Assembly: GCF_000764185.1 (NCBI RefSeq)
Contig: NZ_JQEC01000006.1
Coordinates: 62,001 to 126,000 of the forward strand
DNA from: Colwellia psychrerythraea
Lineage (GTDB): Bacteria; Pseudomonadota; Gammaproteobacteria; Enterobacterales; Alteromonadaceae
Length of the DNA stretch: 64,000 nucleotides
Direction of reading: 5' to 3'
Shown: in pieces, positions 16,202 through 25,212 of the stretch
Layout of the letters: each line of letters starts with the position of its first letter
Numbering within the stretch: the first letter of the stretch is position 1
Program-made: the position numbers and the translations under genes
Notes under the pieces: model-generated
Seen by the model: the letters and a program-made list of their open reading frames with translations, nothing else
Databases searched by the model: none
What the model was told of the DNA's origin: nothing

Positions 16202-18484
16202 ATGTCAATTAGGCGTTTCTACTTCATTACTATTGGCATTGCCAGTCACCTTTCAATATATTTCATTGTACTGCTCTTATCAAAGCATTATGACTTAACT
16301 CCGGGCCAATTTTTTTATCAAATTAGTGAGGAGTTAGGAATCCAATCTCCTAGCTTTGAAAATGTATTATTTAACAATAGTTTTACCTTTCCTGCTCATT
16401 TCCATATAGCTCCAAGATTTACTAATAACGTTCGTTTATTGGCACAAACCAATAAAATACTTGCTGGACAGTTATCTATATCAGATTTTCAATCTGATTA
16501 TTTACGTAAAAACCCGCCATGCAAAAAAGATGAGTTGTTAGCATTGGTAACATGCTCATTATTTACCAAAGATCCTGAATTCGTTAAACAAGCTAAACAA
16601 GCGCTTATGGACTTTAAGGTAGTTCAGCCAAATTCCTCAGGACGTTACGCAAATAGTTGGCGTTTAGCCTTTGCTTACGATTCACTAAAGCATATGACAG
16701 ATTTTTCTCGCCAAGATAAAATTAAGATTAATAATAAACTGAGCCAGGCACTGAAGCATTATTTAATTTTGCTTAATGGTAAAGAGGCATCTTTGTGGCA
16801 TGGTAGGACGACATTAACCGCACAAATGTGGATAACTATATTGGCCATTGACGGTATAGATGAAACACTTTTAAATAATGCGATGCCACATTTTTATAAC
16901 ATGGTCGAGGCGCTTGAACTGACGGAGGCATGGCCTGAAGGTTATAATTATTGGATCAATTCACGTGCTTTTTATGTGGTGTTGGCTTTATCAGGTTATT
17001 TGAATGGCACAGAAAAAGACAGATGGCATATCAAGATAAAGAGTTTAATAAATAAACTAGGCCATTGGCATATTCAAGCAACACGACCAGATTGGAAAAT
17101 TGAGCCATTAGGGGATGAAGGGCCACGTTTAGATCTGAAAGATGAAAGTCGTAGGGTGATTGATATAATTGCTCAAATTACTCGTAACCCTATCTTTACT
17201 CAGTATTCGAATAAAATGTCTAAGTTACATGGTATTGAAAGCTACCATGCGCCTTATCGTTGGGGTCTGCCATTATTTTATCCGATAGACCTTCCTGATA
17301 GGGCTGTACAGCCATTATCCTTGATGGAAATCTTTGGTCAAAATTCATTAGGGCAAAGCTATATAAGGCAGAACTGGCAAGATAATAGCACTTTTATTAG
17401 TTATAGGGCTGGTAGCTCTTTTACACACCATGGTCATTATGATAATGGTCATGTTTCTTTATTCAAAGGCGCTCCGCTGTTGATGAATAGCAGTGTTCCC
17501 AGTCAGTTTTTTTCAGAAAATCGATTGAATTATGGCATCCGAACAATTGCCAAAAATAGTATTATTGTACAAAGAAAGCGAGAGGAGGTACTGATCGGTT
17601 TTAATCGAGATAATAATATTTCTGATGGCGGGCAGCGAATAACTTTGCCCATAGGGAGTGAGGTAACTACGATAGCTGATTGGCATGAGAAGAGTACAAA
17701 AACTCCAATGTTAGTGGGTGGGGCTATTACATCTCATGAAAACCATGTGAAATATTCATATATAAAATCCGATTTAACTAAGGCCTATAATAGCAGCTGG
17801 TATGATGATAACGGGAGACAAGGGAAGCTTGAGTTAGTTGGGCGTGAAGTGATTTTCCTTCGTGAACAAGATACTTTATTGATAAAAGATAAAATAAGAA
17901 CTCGTGATGAAAACCAAGTTAAGTTAGTGTTTCATACAATGAATAAGCCTATAGTCGTAAATGAAAAAGTGCTAAAAGGACAAGCAAATAACGGCATATT
18001 AACTAGTTCAGATAAGTGGCTTAAGATTCAAAATGGTAACGGTTTTTTAACAACTGAAATCTTAGCTGATATTCTTGATGTTCGCTTGATAGGTGGTGAT
18101 AATTATAAGTTTTATGTGGAGTCCGATGGTGATGATACCGTTTTAACGGGTAAAAATTACAGTGGAGGCTTAACTTGGCAGCAAGTATCACATGCACCAA
18201 GCTGGCGCTTTGAAGTGCGGGCGAAACGACAAGTTCATAATGAAATCATTACGGTGCACCGTCCAAGTTTAAAAAAATTTCGCCTAGAAAGGACAGAAGT
18301 GAAAAATCTAGATGATAATATTCAAGCCTACATCATTGGTAACGTAGCCGTTATTTTTAATGAAAAACAGTTGAGTGTAAAAAATATGCAACAACTACAA
18401 GGGAAACAGGTATTAATTTGTGGCTTAGAACAAAAAAAGAGCGGTAGCTGTCAATATCATTCCATTACAGGTGTGGAGAGGTAG
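16202..18484 (+). CDS. Heparinase II/III family polysaccharide lyase
   Basis: Predicted exported or membrane-anchored lyase that breaks uronic-acid-containing polysaccharide by beta-elimination. The 760-aa protein starts with one hydrophobic segment (about residues 5-25) serving as signal anchor. An alpha/alpha-toroid region follows (about 60-330, with SLWHGRTTLTAQMWIT and EAWPEGYNYW), then the beta-sandwich heparinase II/III domain. Its metal/catalytic cluster is His409-His410-Gly-His412-Tyr413-Asp414 (HHGHYDNGHVSLFKG). Such lyases in EPS loci usually clear periplasmic polymer or trim chains. It lies 1 base after the deacetylase and 5 bases before the beta-helix gene. The polymer substrate is inferred only. 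Confidence 0.87.
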   Translation: MSIRRFYFITIGIASHLSIYFIVLLLSKHYDLTPGQFFYQISEELGIQSPSFENVLFNNSFTFPAHFHIAPRFTNNVRLLAQTNKILAGQLSISDFQSDYLRKNPPCKKDELLALVTCSLFTKDPEFVKQAKQALMDFKVVQPNSSGRYANSWRLAFAYDSLKHMTDFSRQDKIKINNKLSQALKHYLILLNGKEASLWHGRTTLTAQMWITILAIDGIDETLLNNAMPHFYNMVEALELTEAWPEGYNYWINSRAFYVVLALSGYLNGTEKDRWHIKIKSLINKLGHWHIQATRPDWKIEPLGDEGPRLDLKDESRRVIDIIAQITRNPIFTQYSNKMSKLHGIESYHAPYRWGLPLFYPIDLPDRAVQPLSLMEIFGQNSLGQSYIRQNWQDNSTFISYRAGSSFTHHGHYDNGHVSLFKGAPLLMNSSVPSQFFSENRLNYGIRTIAKNSIIVQRKREEVLIGFNRDNNISDGGQRITLPIGSEVTTIADWHEKSTKTPMLVGGAITSHENHVKYSYIKSDLTKAYNSSWYDDNGRQGKLELVGREVIFLREQDTLLIKDKIRTRDENQVKLVFHTMNKPIVVNEKVLKGQANNGILTSSDKWLKIQNGNGFLTTEILADILDVRLIGGDNYKFYVESDGDDTVLTGKNYSGGLTWQQVSHAPSWRFEVRAKRQVHNEIITVHRPSLKKFRLERTEVKNLDDNIQAYIIGNVAVIFNEKQLSVKNMQQLQGKQVLICGLEQKKSGSCQYHSITGVER

Positions 18485-18489
18485 TTAAA

Positions 18490-19992
18490 ATGAGCAATAC
18501 TTCTTTCTTCACAGCCCTTCTGCAATATTTTTATAGAGTAGGTATCTTAGTCCATAGTTTTTTGTTATTGGTGGTATTTGCTAGTTTAGTCTATGGTATC
18601 TATCTTTATAATAACTACAATTTACCTGCTGTTATTTTCTTTGAGCGAGTCGCTATTTCGTTAGCTAACTCTAGTTCGCCACTTGCTAAAAAAATATCCT
18701 CTCCTGTAGCGTACATAGCCAATGAGTTGGATGAGTACACACAGGCTCATAGATATCAAATACGTTATGATAGGACTGTTGTTGGTCCTAGTATCAATCG
18801 TTCAAAAGTACACTTAACCTCTAAAGAAACCAATCAACGATTGATGAACCATTATCGTAATTTAAGAGATTTTGAATTCAAAAAGTTAAGAACTGTCAGA
18901 GTCGCATCAAGCCAAGAATTACTGCTAGCTATTGAAAAGGCAAAACCTGGTGATGATATTGTTATCTCTCCGGGTAAATATAATATAAATCAGAGGCAAA
19001 TCTACCTTAATGCTAAAGGCACATTGCTTAATCCTATTCGCATCAAAGCTGATCTTTATGGTGAAGTTTTACTTGAACTAAATACACTCGAAGGATTTGT
19101 AATAACGGGAGATTATTGGTTTCTGGAGAACTTAAAAATTAATGGTGTTTGCTCGAAAGATAAGTCTTGTGAGCACGCTATTCACATTGCAGGGGCAAAG
19201 CACCTTATAATAAGAAATAATGAACTTAAAAACTTTAATTCCACGATCAAAGCTAACTCTATAGGTGTGCCTAAAATGAGAAGGCACCCTGATAATGTTT
19301 TAATTGAGCATAATGCTATTTACAATGAAAGTTCACGAAAAACAGATACTTCCGTTACATTGGTTGATGTTGTTGCCGGCAGTTTTTGGCTTATCCGTAA
19401 AAACTTCATTGCGAATAATAGTAAACATGGGAGTGACTACATCAGCTATGCATTATTTTTAAAAGGGAATGGAAGTGATGGCATAATTGAAAATAATATT
19501 GTCGATTGTCAGTGGTCTATAGCCAATGATAAACATACGAGAATTGGCATATCATTAGGGGGAGGAGGAACGGCTGAGCGGTTTTGTCGCACAGGTAGCT
19601 GCCCTGTTGAGTATAACAATGGCTTAATTAGAAATAATCTTGTGGCTAACTGTAGTCAGGATGTTGCTATTTATATAAATAAATCGAGTAATACCAAGAT
19701 AATTCATAACAGTCTTTTAAATACTTTAGGGCTTGATGTTAGGTTTATTCAAAGTTCAGCTAGTATTATAAATAATGTAACCACAGGACAAATTAGAGCT
19801 CGTGATGGTGGGGTGATGGAGCTCCAAGGGAATACACAAAAAACAAATAAAGCGACAATTAATTCAGCACCTTCGGTTCAGAGTTTGTCAGATACAGATT
19901 TATGTGGCTTTAAACGTTATAAGTTTTCAGTTGCAGGAGCTCTTGGTCGTGAGTGTGTAAAAAAGATGAATATAGAGGTTATTTCTAATTAA
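18490..19992 (+). CDS. Membrane-anchored right-handed beta-helix protein (PL6/chondroitinase-B-like)
   Basis: The 500-aa protein has an N-terminal membrane anchor (about residues 17-40) and a periplasmic body that starts the beta-helix with VASSQELLLAIEKAKPGDDI, the entry motif of chondroitinase B and alginate lyase (PL6) proteins. It continues with repeated Asn-rich turns (IIRNNELKNFNS, VLIEHNAIYNESS, IIENNIVDCQWS, LIRNNLVANCS). Several Cys pairs occur in the outer loops. Together with the preceding lyase it suggests processing of a uronate-containing EPS. It may be a lyase or epimerase; the catalytic residues were not identified. It is in the same run, 5 bases after the heparinase gene. Confidence 0.8.
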   Translation: MSNTSFFTALLQYFYRVGILVHSFLLLVVFASLVYGIYLYNNYNLPAVIFFERVAISLANSSSPLAKKISSPVAYIANELDEYTQAHRYQIRYDRTVVGPSINRSKVHLTSKETNQRLMNHYRNLRDFEFKKLRTVRVASSQELLLAIEKAKPGDDIVISPGKYNINQRQIYLNAKGTLLNPIRIKADLYGEVLLELNTLEGFVITGDYWFLENLKINGVCSKDKSCEHAIHIAGAKHLIIRNNELKNFNSTIKANSIGVPKMRRHPDNVLIEHNAIYNESSRKTDTSVTLVDVVAGSFWLIRKNFIANNSKHGSDYISYALFLKGNGSDGIIENNIVDCQWSIANDKHTRIGISLGGGGTAERFCRTGSCPVEYNNGLIRNNLVANCSQDVAIYINKSSNTKIIHNSLLNTLGLDVRFIQSSASIINNVTTGQIRARDGGVMELQGNTQKTNKATINSAPSVQSLSDTDLCGFKRYKFSVAGALGRECVKKMNIEVISN

Positions 19993-20015
19993 GTTAAATC
20001 AATAAAAAGGGTGGT

Positions 20016-21233
20016 ATGGCTAGAAATTGGCGCGGTAATTATAATGTTTTAGTTCCTCAAGCTGATTCTATGGGGGCTATAGCTGTCATCCGCTCATTAG
20101 GGCAACATGGCTATAACATCTTTGCAGTATCAGCCGACCCTAATGCGTTAGGTTGCCGATCAAGCTTTATAACTGAAGCCTCTAAATGCCCTCAATACGG
20201 AGAGAATTATTTAAATTGGCTAAGAAGTTATATTGAGACCCATAAGATACATGTCATTATTCCAAGCGAAGATTTTTATTTAATTATTAAAGATGATTTT
20301 TCTGAATTTTCTCACTTAATACCTGTTTCTAGTTCTAAAAAAAACATTTACCTCTGTTTAAGTAAAGCTGATGTCTTTGCTTCATTTCTAAGAAGTTGCG
20401 TGGGGCCTTTAAATAAAAACATTCCTAATACCCAAATTGTTGCTAGTGAAAATGATGTTTGTTGGCAAGAAATTAAACACTGGAGATATCCTCTTTTTAT
20501 AAAAGGGGATGGCTTCTATTCTAACTTTGAGGTGAGAGCAAGCGTTATTAGTGTCGGATCAGAGGTCGAAGCTAGACAGGCTATAAAAAGTGCATTACAG
20601 GGATATAAGAAAGTTCTGATACAAGACTGTTGTAAAGGGGTTAAAGCGACAGTTAATCTACTTTTTCAAGAGGGGAGGCTGCTTGCCGAGTCTATGGTTA
20701 TTGCTACTCATGAAAGCCCGAATACAGGCGGCTTGACTTCTCTAAGGCATAGTTGGTGGCATCAAGATATGTATGAAGATGCCGTTGTCAGGTTGCGGCA
20801 CCTCAATTGGAATGGCCCAGCAATGGTTGAGTATAAGTGGGACAAAAAAAATAATAACTTCACATTTATCGAACTAAACTCTCGTTATTGGGCCGCATTA
20901 AATCTTGATATACTAGCAGGTGTTCATTTTCCATGTATTCATCTTGATTATTTTTTTGCAAAGATGTCCCCAAAGGAGCCAATTCGCTTAGAAAAGCCTA
21001 TTAAGGTAAGAAACGCCTTGCCTGCAGATTTTGGTTATATGTTGTCATCTATAAAAGATAGAAAAGTCTCAAAAGTAAAAAAAGTATATATAATTCTAGA
21101 GTTTTTTTTACTGTTTATTCACCCTAAAATTAAAGCGGATTTACTTTATCCAAACGACAGAAAGTTATATTTTATTAATCTAAGGGCCTTCATTAAGGAT
21201 TTTTGTCAATCATGCTTAAGACGATTAAAATAA
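20016..21233 (+). CDS. ATP-grasp family ligase-like protein
   Basis: The 405-aa cytoplasmic protein starts with a Rossmann-like pre-ATP-grasp region (YNVLVPQADSMGAIAVIRSL, IIPSEDFYLII). The ATP-grasp core follows: RYPLFIKGDGFYSN, VLIQDCCKGVKATVNLLF, and the metal-binding VEYKWDKKNNNFTFIELNSR near residue 270. The fold ligates a carboxylate to an amine or thiol with ATP. In EPS loci such enzymes may attach amino acids to uronic acids or amino sugars, which would fit with the amidotransferase and CapK-like genes, but this is inference. RBS-like AAAAGGGTGG precedes the ATG. The next gene overlaps its 3' end. Confidence 0.78.
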   Translation: MARNWRGNYNVLVPQADSMGAIAVIRSLGQHGYNIFAVSADPNALGCRSSFITEASKCPQYGENYLNWLRSYIETHKIHVIIPSEDFYLIIKDDFSEFSHLIPVSSSKKNIYLCLSKADVFASFLRSCVGPLNKNIPNTQIVASENDVCWQEIKHWRYPLFIKGDGFYSNFEVRASVISVGSEVEARQAIKSALQGYKKVLIQDCCKGVKATVNLLFQEGRLLAESMVIATHESPNTGGLTSLRHSWWHQDMYEDAVVRLRHLNWNGPAMVEYKWDKKNNNFTFIELNSRYWAALNLDILAGVHFPCIHLDYFFAKMSPKEPIRLEKPIKVRNALPADFGYMLSSIKDRKVSKVKKVYIILEFFLLFIHPKIKADLLYPNDRKLYFINLRAFIKDFCQSCLRRLK

Positions 21234-22249
21234 TAATATTATTGATTATCAAGTTAATAGGTGGTTTTTGGTTAGCGAAAAAACTTAATAAAGGAAAAAC
21301 CTGCGTGCTTTGTTACCATGGTTTTTCTCATCATGATGAACACTTATTTCGTCCAAAATTATTTATGAAACCAAAAAGCTTCGCTAAAAGAATGGCATGG
21401 CTAAAAAGTAGTAACTATCAAATTGTTTCTCTACAGCAGGCTATTAAGGAGAGGGGGCATGAAGGAAATCATGTAGTCATTACTATGGATGATGGATGGG
21501 CTAGTACTCACGAATTAGGGAAGGAATTAATCCAACTGAACGGAATTCCAATAATGCTATATATAACAAGTTATTATATGAAAACTCAAGGAGTAGTAAT
21601 AAATGTAGCTTTAGCTTATATATTATGGAAATCAGTTGGTAAAGAGTTTCAATTTAAGGATGAACAACTTGGTATTGATAAGGTTTATGTTATTAAGCCA
21701 GATGATATAGCCGCTATAACTAGTGATATTAGGGCTATTATCAGTCAATTGGATGACATAGTAGAGCGACAAGCTGTTATTTTTCGTATTGCAGTGCAGC
21801 TAGAAGTATCATTATATTATAAAGGCCAGTTGTTATTTCGTATGTTAAATAAGCAAGAGTTACTTGAGTTGGCTCAAGATCAGGTCAATATCCAGCTACA
21901 TACTCATCATCACTGTTCACCTAAAGAAGAAGGGCCATTTAATAAAGAAGTTGAACAAAATAAAGATTATATTCTTTCTATTATGGCTAACGCTCAATTA
22001 GATCACTTTTGTTATCCGAGTGGCGAGTTTTATCAAAAACAATCGCGTTGGCTCGAAAATTTTGGCGTTACAAGTGCTACAACTGTTTCACCTGGTTTAT
22101 TTACGAAAAACACAGACTTACTGCAGATACCACGGTTTCTTGATGGTGAAGATGTTCATCAAATTGAGTTTGAAGCAGAGCTCTGTGGTTTAGTGGGCTG
22201 GTTTACCGATGTGACGAGCTATTTTGATAATACTTTCTCAGCTAATTAG
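21203..22249 (+). CDS. Polysaccharide deacetylase family protein
   Basis: NodB-fold carbohydrate esterase, 348 aa, with an N-terminal hydrophobic stretch (about residues 4-22) likely to be a signal anchor. Motifs: CVLCYHGFSHHDEHLF, VVITMDDGWASTHELG (catalytic/metal Asp pair), IQLHTHHHCSPKEEG (metal His) and HFCYPSGEFYQKQ. The start is ambiguous: TTG at 21203 has AAGGA 3 bases upstream, while ATG at 21212 is 12 bases from the same site. Both lie inside the ATP-grasp gene (up to 31 bases of overlap). Its 3' end overlaps that of the convergent flippase gene by 8 bases. Substrate presumed to be the EPS. Confidence 0.83.
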   Translation: MSIMLKTIKIIILLIIKLIGGFWLAKKLNKGKTCVLCYHGFSHHDEHLFRPKLFMKPKSFAKRMAWLKSSNYQIVSLQQAIKERGHEGNHVVITMDDGWASTHELGKELIQLNGIPIMLYITSYYMKTQGVVINVALAYILWKSVGKEFQFKDEQLGIDKVYVIKPDDIAAITSDIRAIISQLDDIVERQAVIFRIAVQLEVSLYYKGQLLFRMLNKQELLELAQDQVNIQLHTHHHCSPKEEGPFNKEVEQNKDYILSIMANAQLDHFCYPSGEFYQKQSRWLENFGVTSATTVSPGLFTKNTDLLQIPRFLDGEDVHQIEFEAELCGLVGWFTDVTSYFDNTFSAN

Positions 22250-23699
22250 AAAACTTTCTTTTTACCATAGTATTTATAGTGGATTGTAAATCCTTTAATA
22301 CTGGGCCAGAGAAAGGCAGTATGTTAACCATAATCCAGAAGATAATAGCGTAACATAGTAAACTTATGCCAGAAGTCATTGCTAATATAATGAAGTTATC
22401 GATAACAAATGTGTTTGCTAGGTATTCAAGAATAAATCCCATTAAAACAACTGAACATGCTGTAGGTATTAAATTTCTTAGGCTAGCTCTTAGGCTCAAG
22501 CCAATAATTAATTTAGTAAAAACAAAATATGATACGAGTACTACTAAGTCTAATAAAGATCTTATTAAAGCAAACTCAACTAATTCTACACCTTTTAACA
22601 AAAATAGCGTGGTTAAAATAATTATTGTCGTAATGACATCAACCTTAAAAGTAAGTTTAGTTAGCTTTAGTGCTGTTAAGGTAGAATTAAAAACCATGGT
22701 TAAACTGGTTGAGATACCAAGTAGGGTGAGTATTTCTAAAATTGGCGCTGCGGCGAGCCACTTTTCGCCTAAAATTATAACAACGATGGAATCGGCATAC
22801 ATAGATATAATACACGCAATAGGGAGTATTAGACTTAGTAGAATAAGTAAATATTTTTCAATGATGTAACTAATGTCAGTATCATTGCTACGAGCTTTCT
22901 GCACACTAGTCATAATTATTTCAGCAACAGGTGTCGCAATTTGTTCATATACCAACATAGCAAACTCCTTTGCTATGGTAAAAATCCCTACATCGCTTGT
23001 TGAAAAGAACTTAGAAATAATAAATGCATCACCTTTAGAACGTATATAACCCGCGAAGCTCCTTAATAAAATCCATTTAGAATAATCCCATTGTTCATGT
23101 ATGTGTTTCAGGCAAAATTTCGGCTTGAATGGGTATATAAAATAGCTTCCTATGGCATGCAGGGTATAGTGGCTAATAGTACCAATAATTAACGCCCAGT
23201 ATGATCGAGTGTAGTAAGCAACCGTTATTGTGACGATAAAGCTGATAAACTTCACAAGCAAAGCTAACTTAAAAATTCCATGGTAATTAAAAGCTCGTTT
23301 AGCGATGCTTATTGCAGGGTTAGTTAGACCAATGATTATTAGAATAACCGCACTTACCCGAAAAGCATTGGCCAAATCAGCTTCAAAAAAATTTGCTATA
23401 GGTACAGCTAGAACTAACAAAGCCAAGGTTATGATTATTCGAAAAATCATATTCAATGACCATGCAGTATTGAGGTCATCATTGTCGACAACATCCTTAC
23501 TTAGTAGATATTGTTGTGTTCCTGTATTGGCAAATACATCCAAAAAATGAACAACCAGCATAGTAATTGCTACTAAACCAAAGTCTTCAGGCGTTAATAA
23601 GCGAGCTAAAATAATGGTGCTTATTAGCCCTAAAGCTTTTGCAATCCAGCTTGCGGATAACATGAGTATACTGCTGGTCAGCGCACTACTTTTTCTCAT
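22242..23699 (-). CDS. Wzx-like oligosaccharide flippase
   Basis: Polytopic membrane protein of the MOP/MATE superfamily that flips the undecaprenyl-linked repeat unit to the periplasm. The 485-aa sequence has roughly twelve to fourteen hydrophobic helices; the N-terminal region SWIAKALGLISTIILARLLT...EDFGLVAITML is typical of WzxC-type polysaccharide flippases. It is on the minus strand with the glycosyltransferase gene at 23699 (one-base overlap), forming a two-gene unit that reads against the main EPS run. Its last 8 bases overlap the convergent deacetylase gene. With the Wzy-like ligase and Wza-like exporter it completes a Wzx/Wzy-type route. Confidence 0.88.
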   Translation of the reverse strand: MRKSSALTSSILMLSASWIAKALGLISTIILARLLTPEDFGLVAITMLVVHFLDVFANTGTQQYLLSKDVVDNDDLNTAWSLNMIFRIIITLALLVLAVPIANFFEADLANAFRVSAVILIIIGLTNPAISIAKRAFNYHGIFKLALLVKFISFIVTITVAYYTRSYWALIIGTISHYTLHAIGSYFIYPFKPKFCLKHIHEQWDYSKWILLRSFAGYIRSKGDAFIISKFFSTSDVGIFTIAKEFAMLVYEQIATPVAEIIMTSVQKARSNDTDISYIIEKYLLILLSLILPIACIISMYADSIVVIILGEKWLAAAPILEILTLLGISTSLTMVFNSTLTALKLTKLTFKVDVITTIIILTTLFLLKGVELVEFALIRSLLDLVVLVSYFVFTKLIIGLSLRASLRNLIPTACSVVLMGFILEYLANTFVIDNFIILAMTSGISLLCYAIIFWIMVNILPFSGPVLKDLQSTINTMVKRKFSN

Positions 23700-24904
23700 T
23701 AGGATTTCAAAGAGTTACTAAGGATACTGGAAAGGTGTTGGTTCATAGTGAATCTACTTCGTTGCTGTAATACATCATCAGATAAAGGCAATTGCTCTTC
23801 ACTTATAAGCTGAGTTAACAATTTTGCTATATTTTCTGCAGAATTCGAGAAATAAGGGAGGCCAAGAAAAGACATTTCCTTTGCTAAAGCACCTTGTTCA
23901 TCCGTGACGGCTAAAATTGATTTTTTCAGCGCTAATATATCATATAATTTACTGGGGATTTGTAAATTAAATAAAGAATTTTGAATTAAAACATTAGCGT
24001 CTACTTTACTCATTTCATTTATCGCTTCTAAATAGGATATTCGGTCCATAAACTCCACATAGTTAGTTAAACCTAAGTCAAGTATCTGTTGGCTTAATTC
24101 AGGCCAGGCATACCCACCTCTGAACCTTAATTTAAATTCACCATTCTTAATGGTACCTCTTTGAATTAAGAGCTTAATTGCAATTAGTAGTGCTTCTGGG
24201 TTTCGACCTATTTGATATAAAATTCCAGAGTGTAAAAGAATAAAAGGTTTGCTAACTTCATCTCTACTAATTTTTGGTAATTCTTGATGGAATTCATGCG
24301 CATAACCGTTGTGTACAACATGAACGTTTGTACTGGGAAAGTTTGGGTATAAATTTTGATAAAAGGTGGCACACGCTTGTGTAGTGGTAAGTAAATATTT
24401 TGTTTGTTTAATTACGTGCTTTTCTAGTAGGCGATAAAGCCAATGCATTGGCATATTTTCAGGGTCATATCGGAATCGAAAAGGATCTCTTAAATCTAGT
24501 ACTAATGGCTTTTTTAATATTTTACTTAATAAATAACCTACAATGGTGCTTGAGTATGCGGGAAAACTAGCATAAATATAGTCAAAATGATTTTTCTTGC
24601 TTTGTTGATAGCCTTTTATTAGTGCAGGGATGATCCAAAGATACCAACGGTCTGGTATTTCAACTATTTTTGGGTATTTACCAGCAATAGAAAAAACTTC
24701 TGTGGCATCTCTACTCTTTACTCTAATAATATCGGTATCATCGGTGAAACTGATATCAGAGTCATTATCAACTTCTGCGATGGTAAGTACTTTAGTGCAC
24801 CAACCAAGTTTATTAAAGTGTTGTTTCAGATAATAGTTTCTATTCGATCCTGGTCCTGATTTAGGGGGGTAGTCTAGAAAGGCAAATAAAATAGAATTAC
24901 TCAT
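23699..24904 (-). CDS. Glycosyltransferase family 4
   Basis: GT-B glycosyltransferase. The catalytic region begins MSNSILFAFLDYPPKSGPGS, followed by YASFPAYSSTIVGYLLSK, PLVLDLRDPFRFRY, FILLHSGILYQIGRNPEALL, LRFRGGYAWPEL and QIPSKLYDILALKKSILAVT. I place the start at 24904 because this is where family similarity begins and GAGG lies upstream, though 15 bases away; an in-frame ATG at 24955 would add 17 residues without a visible ribosome site. The product is about 401 aa. It shares one base with the flippase gene and is divergent from manC. Sugar unknown. Confidence 0.85.
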   Translation of the reverse strand: MSNSILFAFLDYPPKSGPGSNRNYYLKQHFNKLGWCTKVLTIAEVDNDSDISFTDDTDIIRVKSRDATEVFSIAGKYPKIVEIPDRWYLWIIPALIKGYQQSKKNHFDYIYASFPAYSSTIVGYLLSKILKKPLVLDLRDPFRFRYDPENMPMHWLYRLLEKHVIKQTKYLLTTTQACATFYQNLYPNFPSTNVHVVHNGYAHEFHQELPKISRDEVSKPFILLHSGILYQIGRNPEALLIAIKLLIQRGTIKNGEFKLRFRGGYAWPELSQQILDLGLTNYVEFMDRISYLEAINEMSKVDANVLIQNSLFNLQIPSKLYDILALKKSILAVTDEQGALAKEMSFLGLPYFSNSAENIAKLLTQLISEEQLPLSDDVLQQRSRFTMNQHLSSILSNSLKS

Positions 24905-25212
24905 AATAAAGAATGGAAACCTCAATGATAAACAAGCGTTAGTATACCTTTGCATATTGTAATAGTTGTGCTTTTTTAGTTTTAATTTAATTGCGACAAA
25001 ACTATTACATTACGTTTGATAATGATATTGGCCAAAAAAGTCTATTACAAATAAGGTTTAGTTTACTTTATTAAGGCATCACTTGTGAAAGTTGTTTTAC
25101 AGCTAGTTTATATTACCTCGCTGTTAATGGCAGGTAAAATAAGTATCACTCAAAGCAGGTTTCGCTTATTATAGCGTTATTAATTACCCATCTATTTAAC
25201 CTTATCAATGGA
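24905..25212. promoter_or_regulatory. Divergent promoter region between glycosyltransferase and manC, with a TTACC/GGTAA inverted repeat
   Basis: This A+T-rich spacer lies between two divergent units. TTACC at 25113-25117 and GGTAA at 25133-25137 form an inverted repeat with a 15-base spacer. It resembles the two N5-spaced sites upstream of the haem protein at 31979, but the spacing differs, so a shared regulator is only a possibility. No convincing -35/-10 pair was assigned, and no gene was seen apart from the possible N-terminal extension of the minus-strand glycosyltransferase. Confidence 0.4.

Noticed and set aside
22366..22869. 167-codon frame on the plus strand
   Set aside because: It is antisense to the transmembrane part of the flippase gene, where low-complexity codons keep the opposite frame open.
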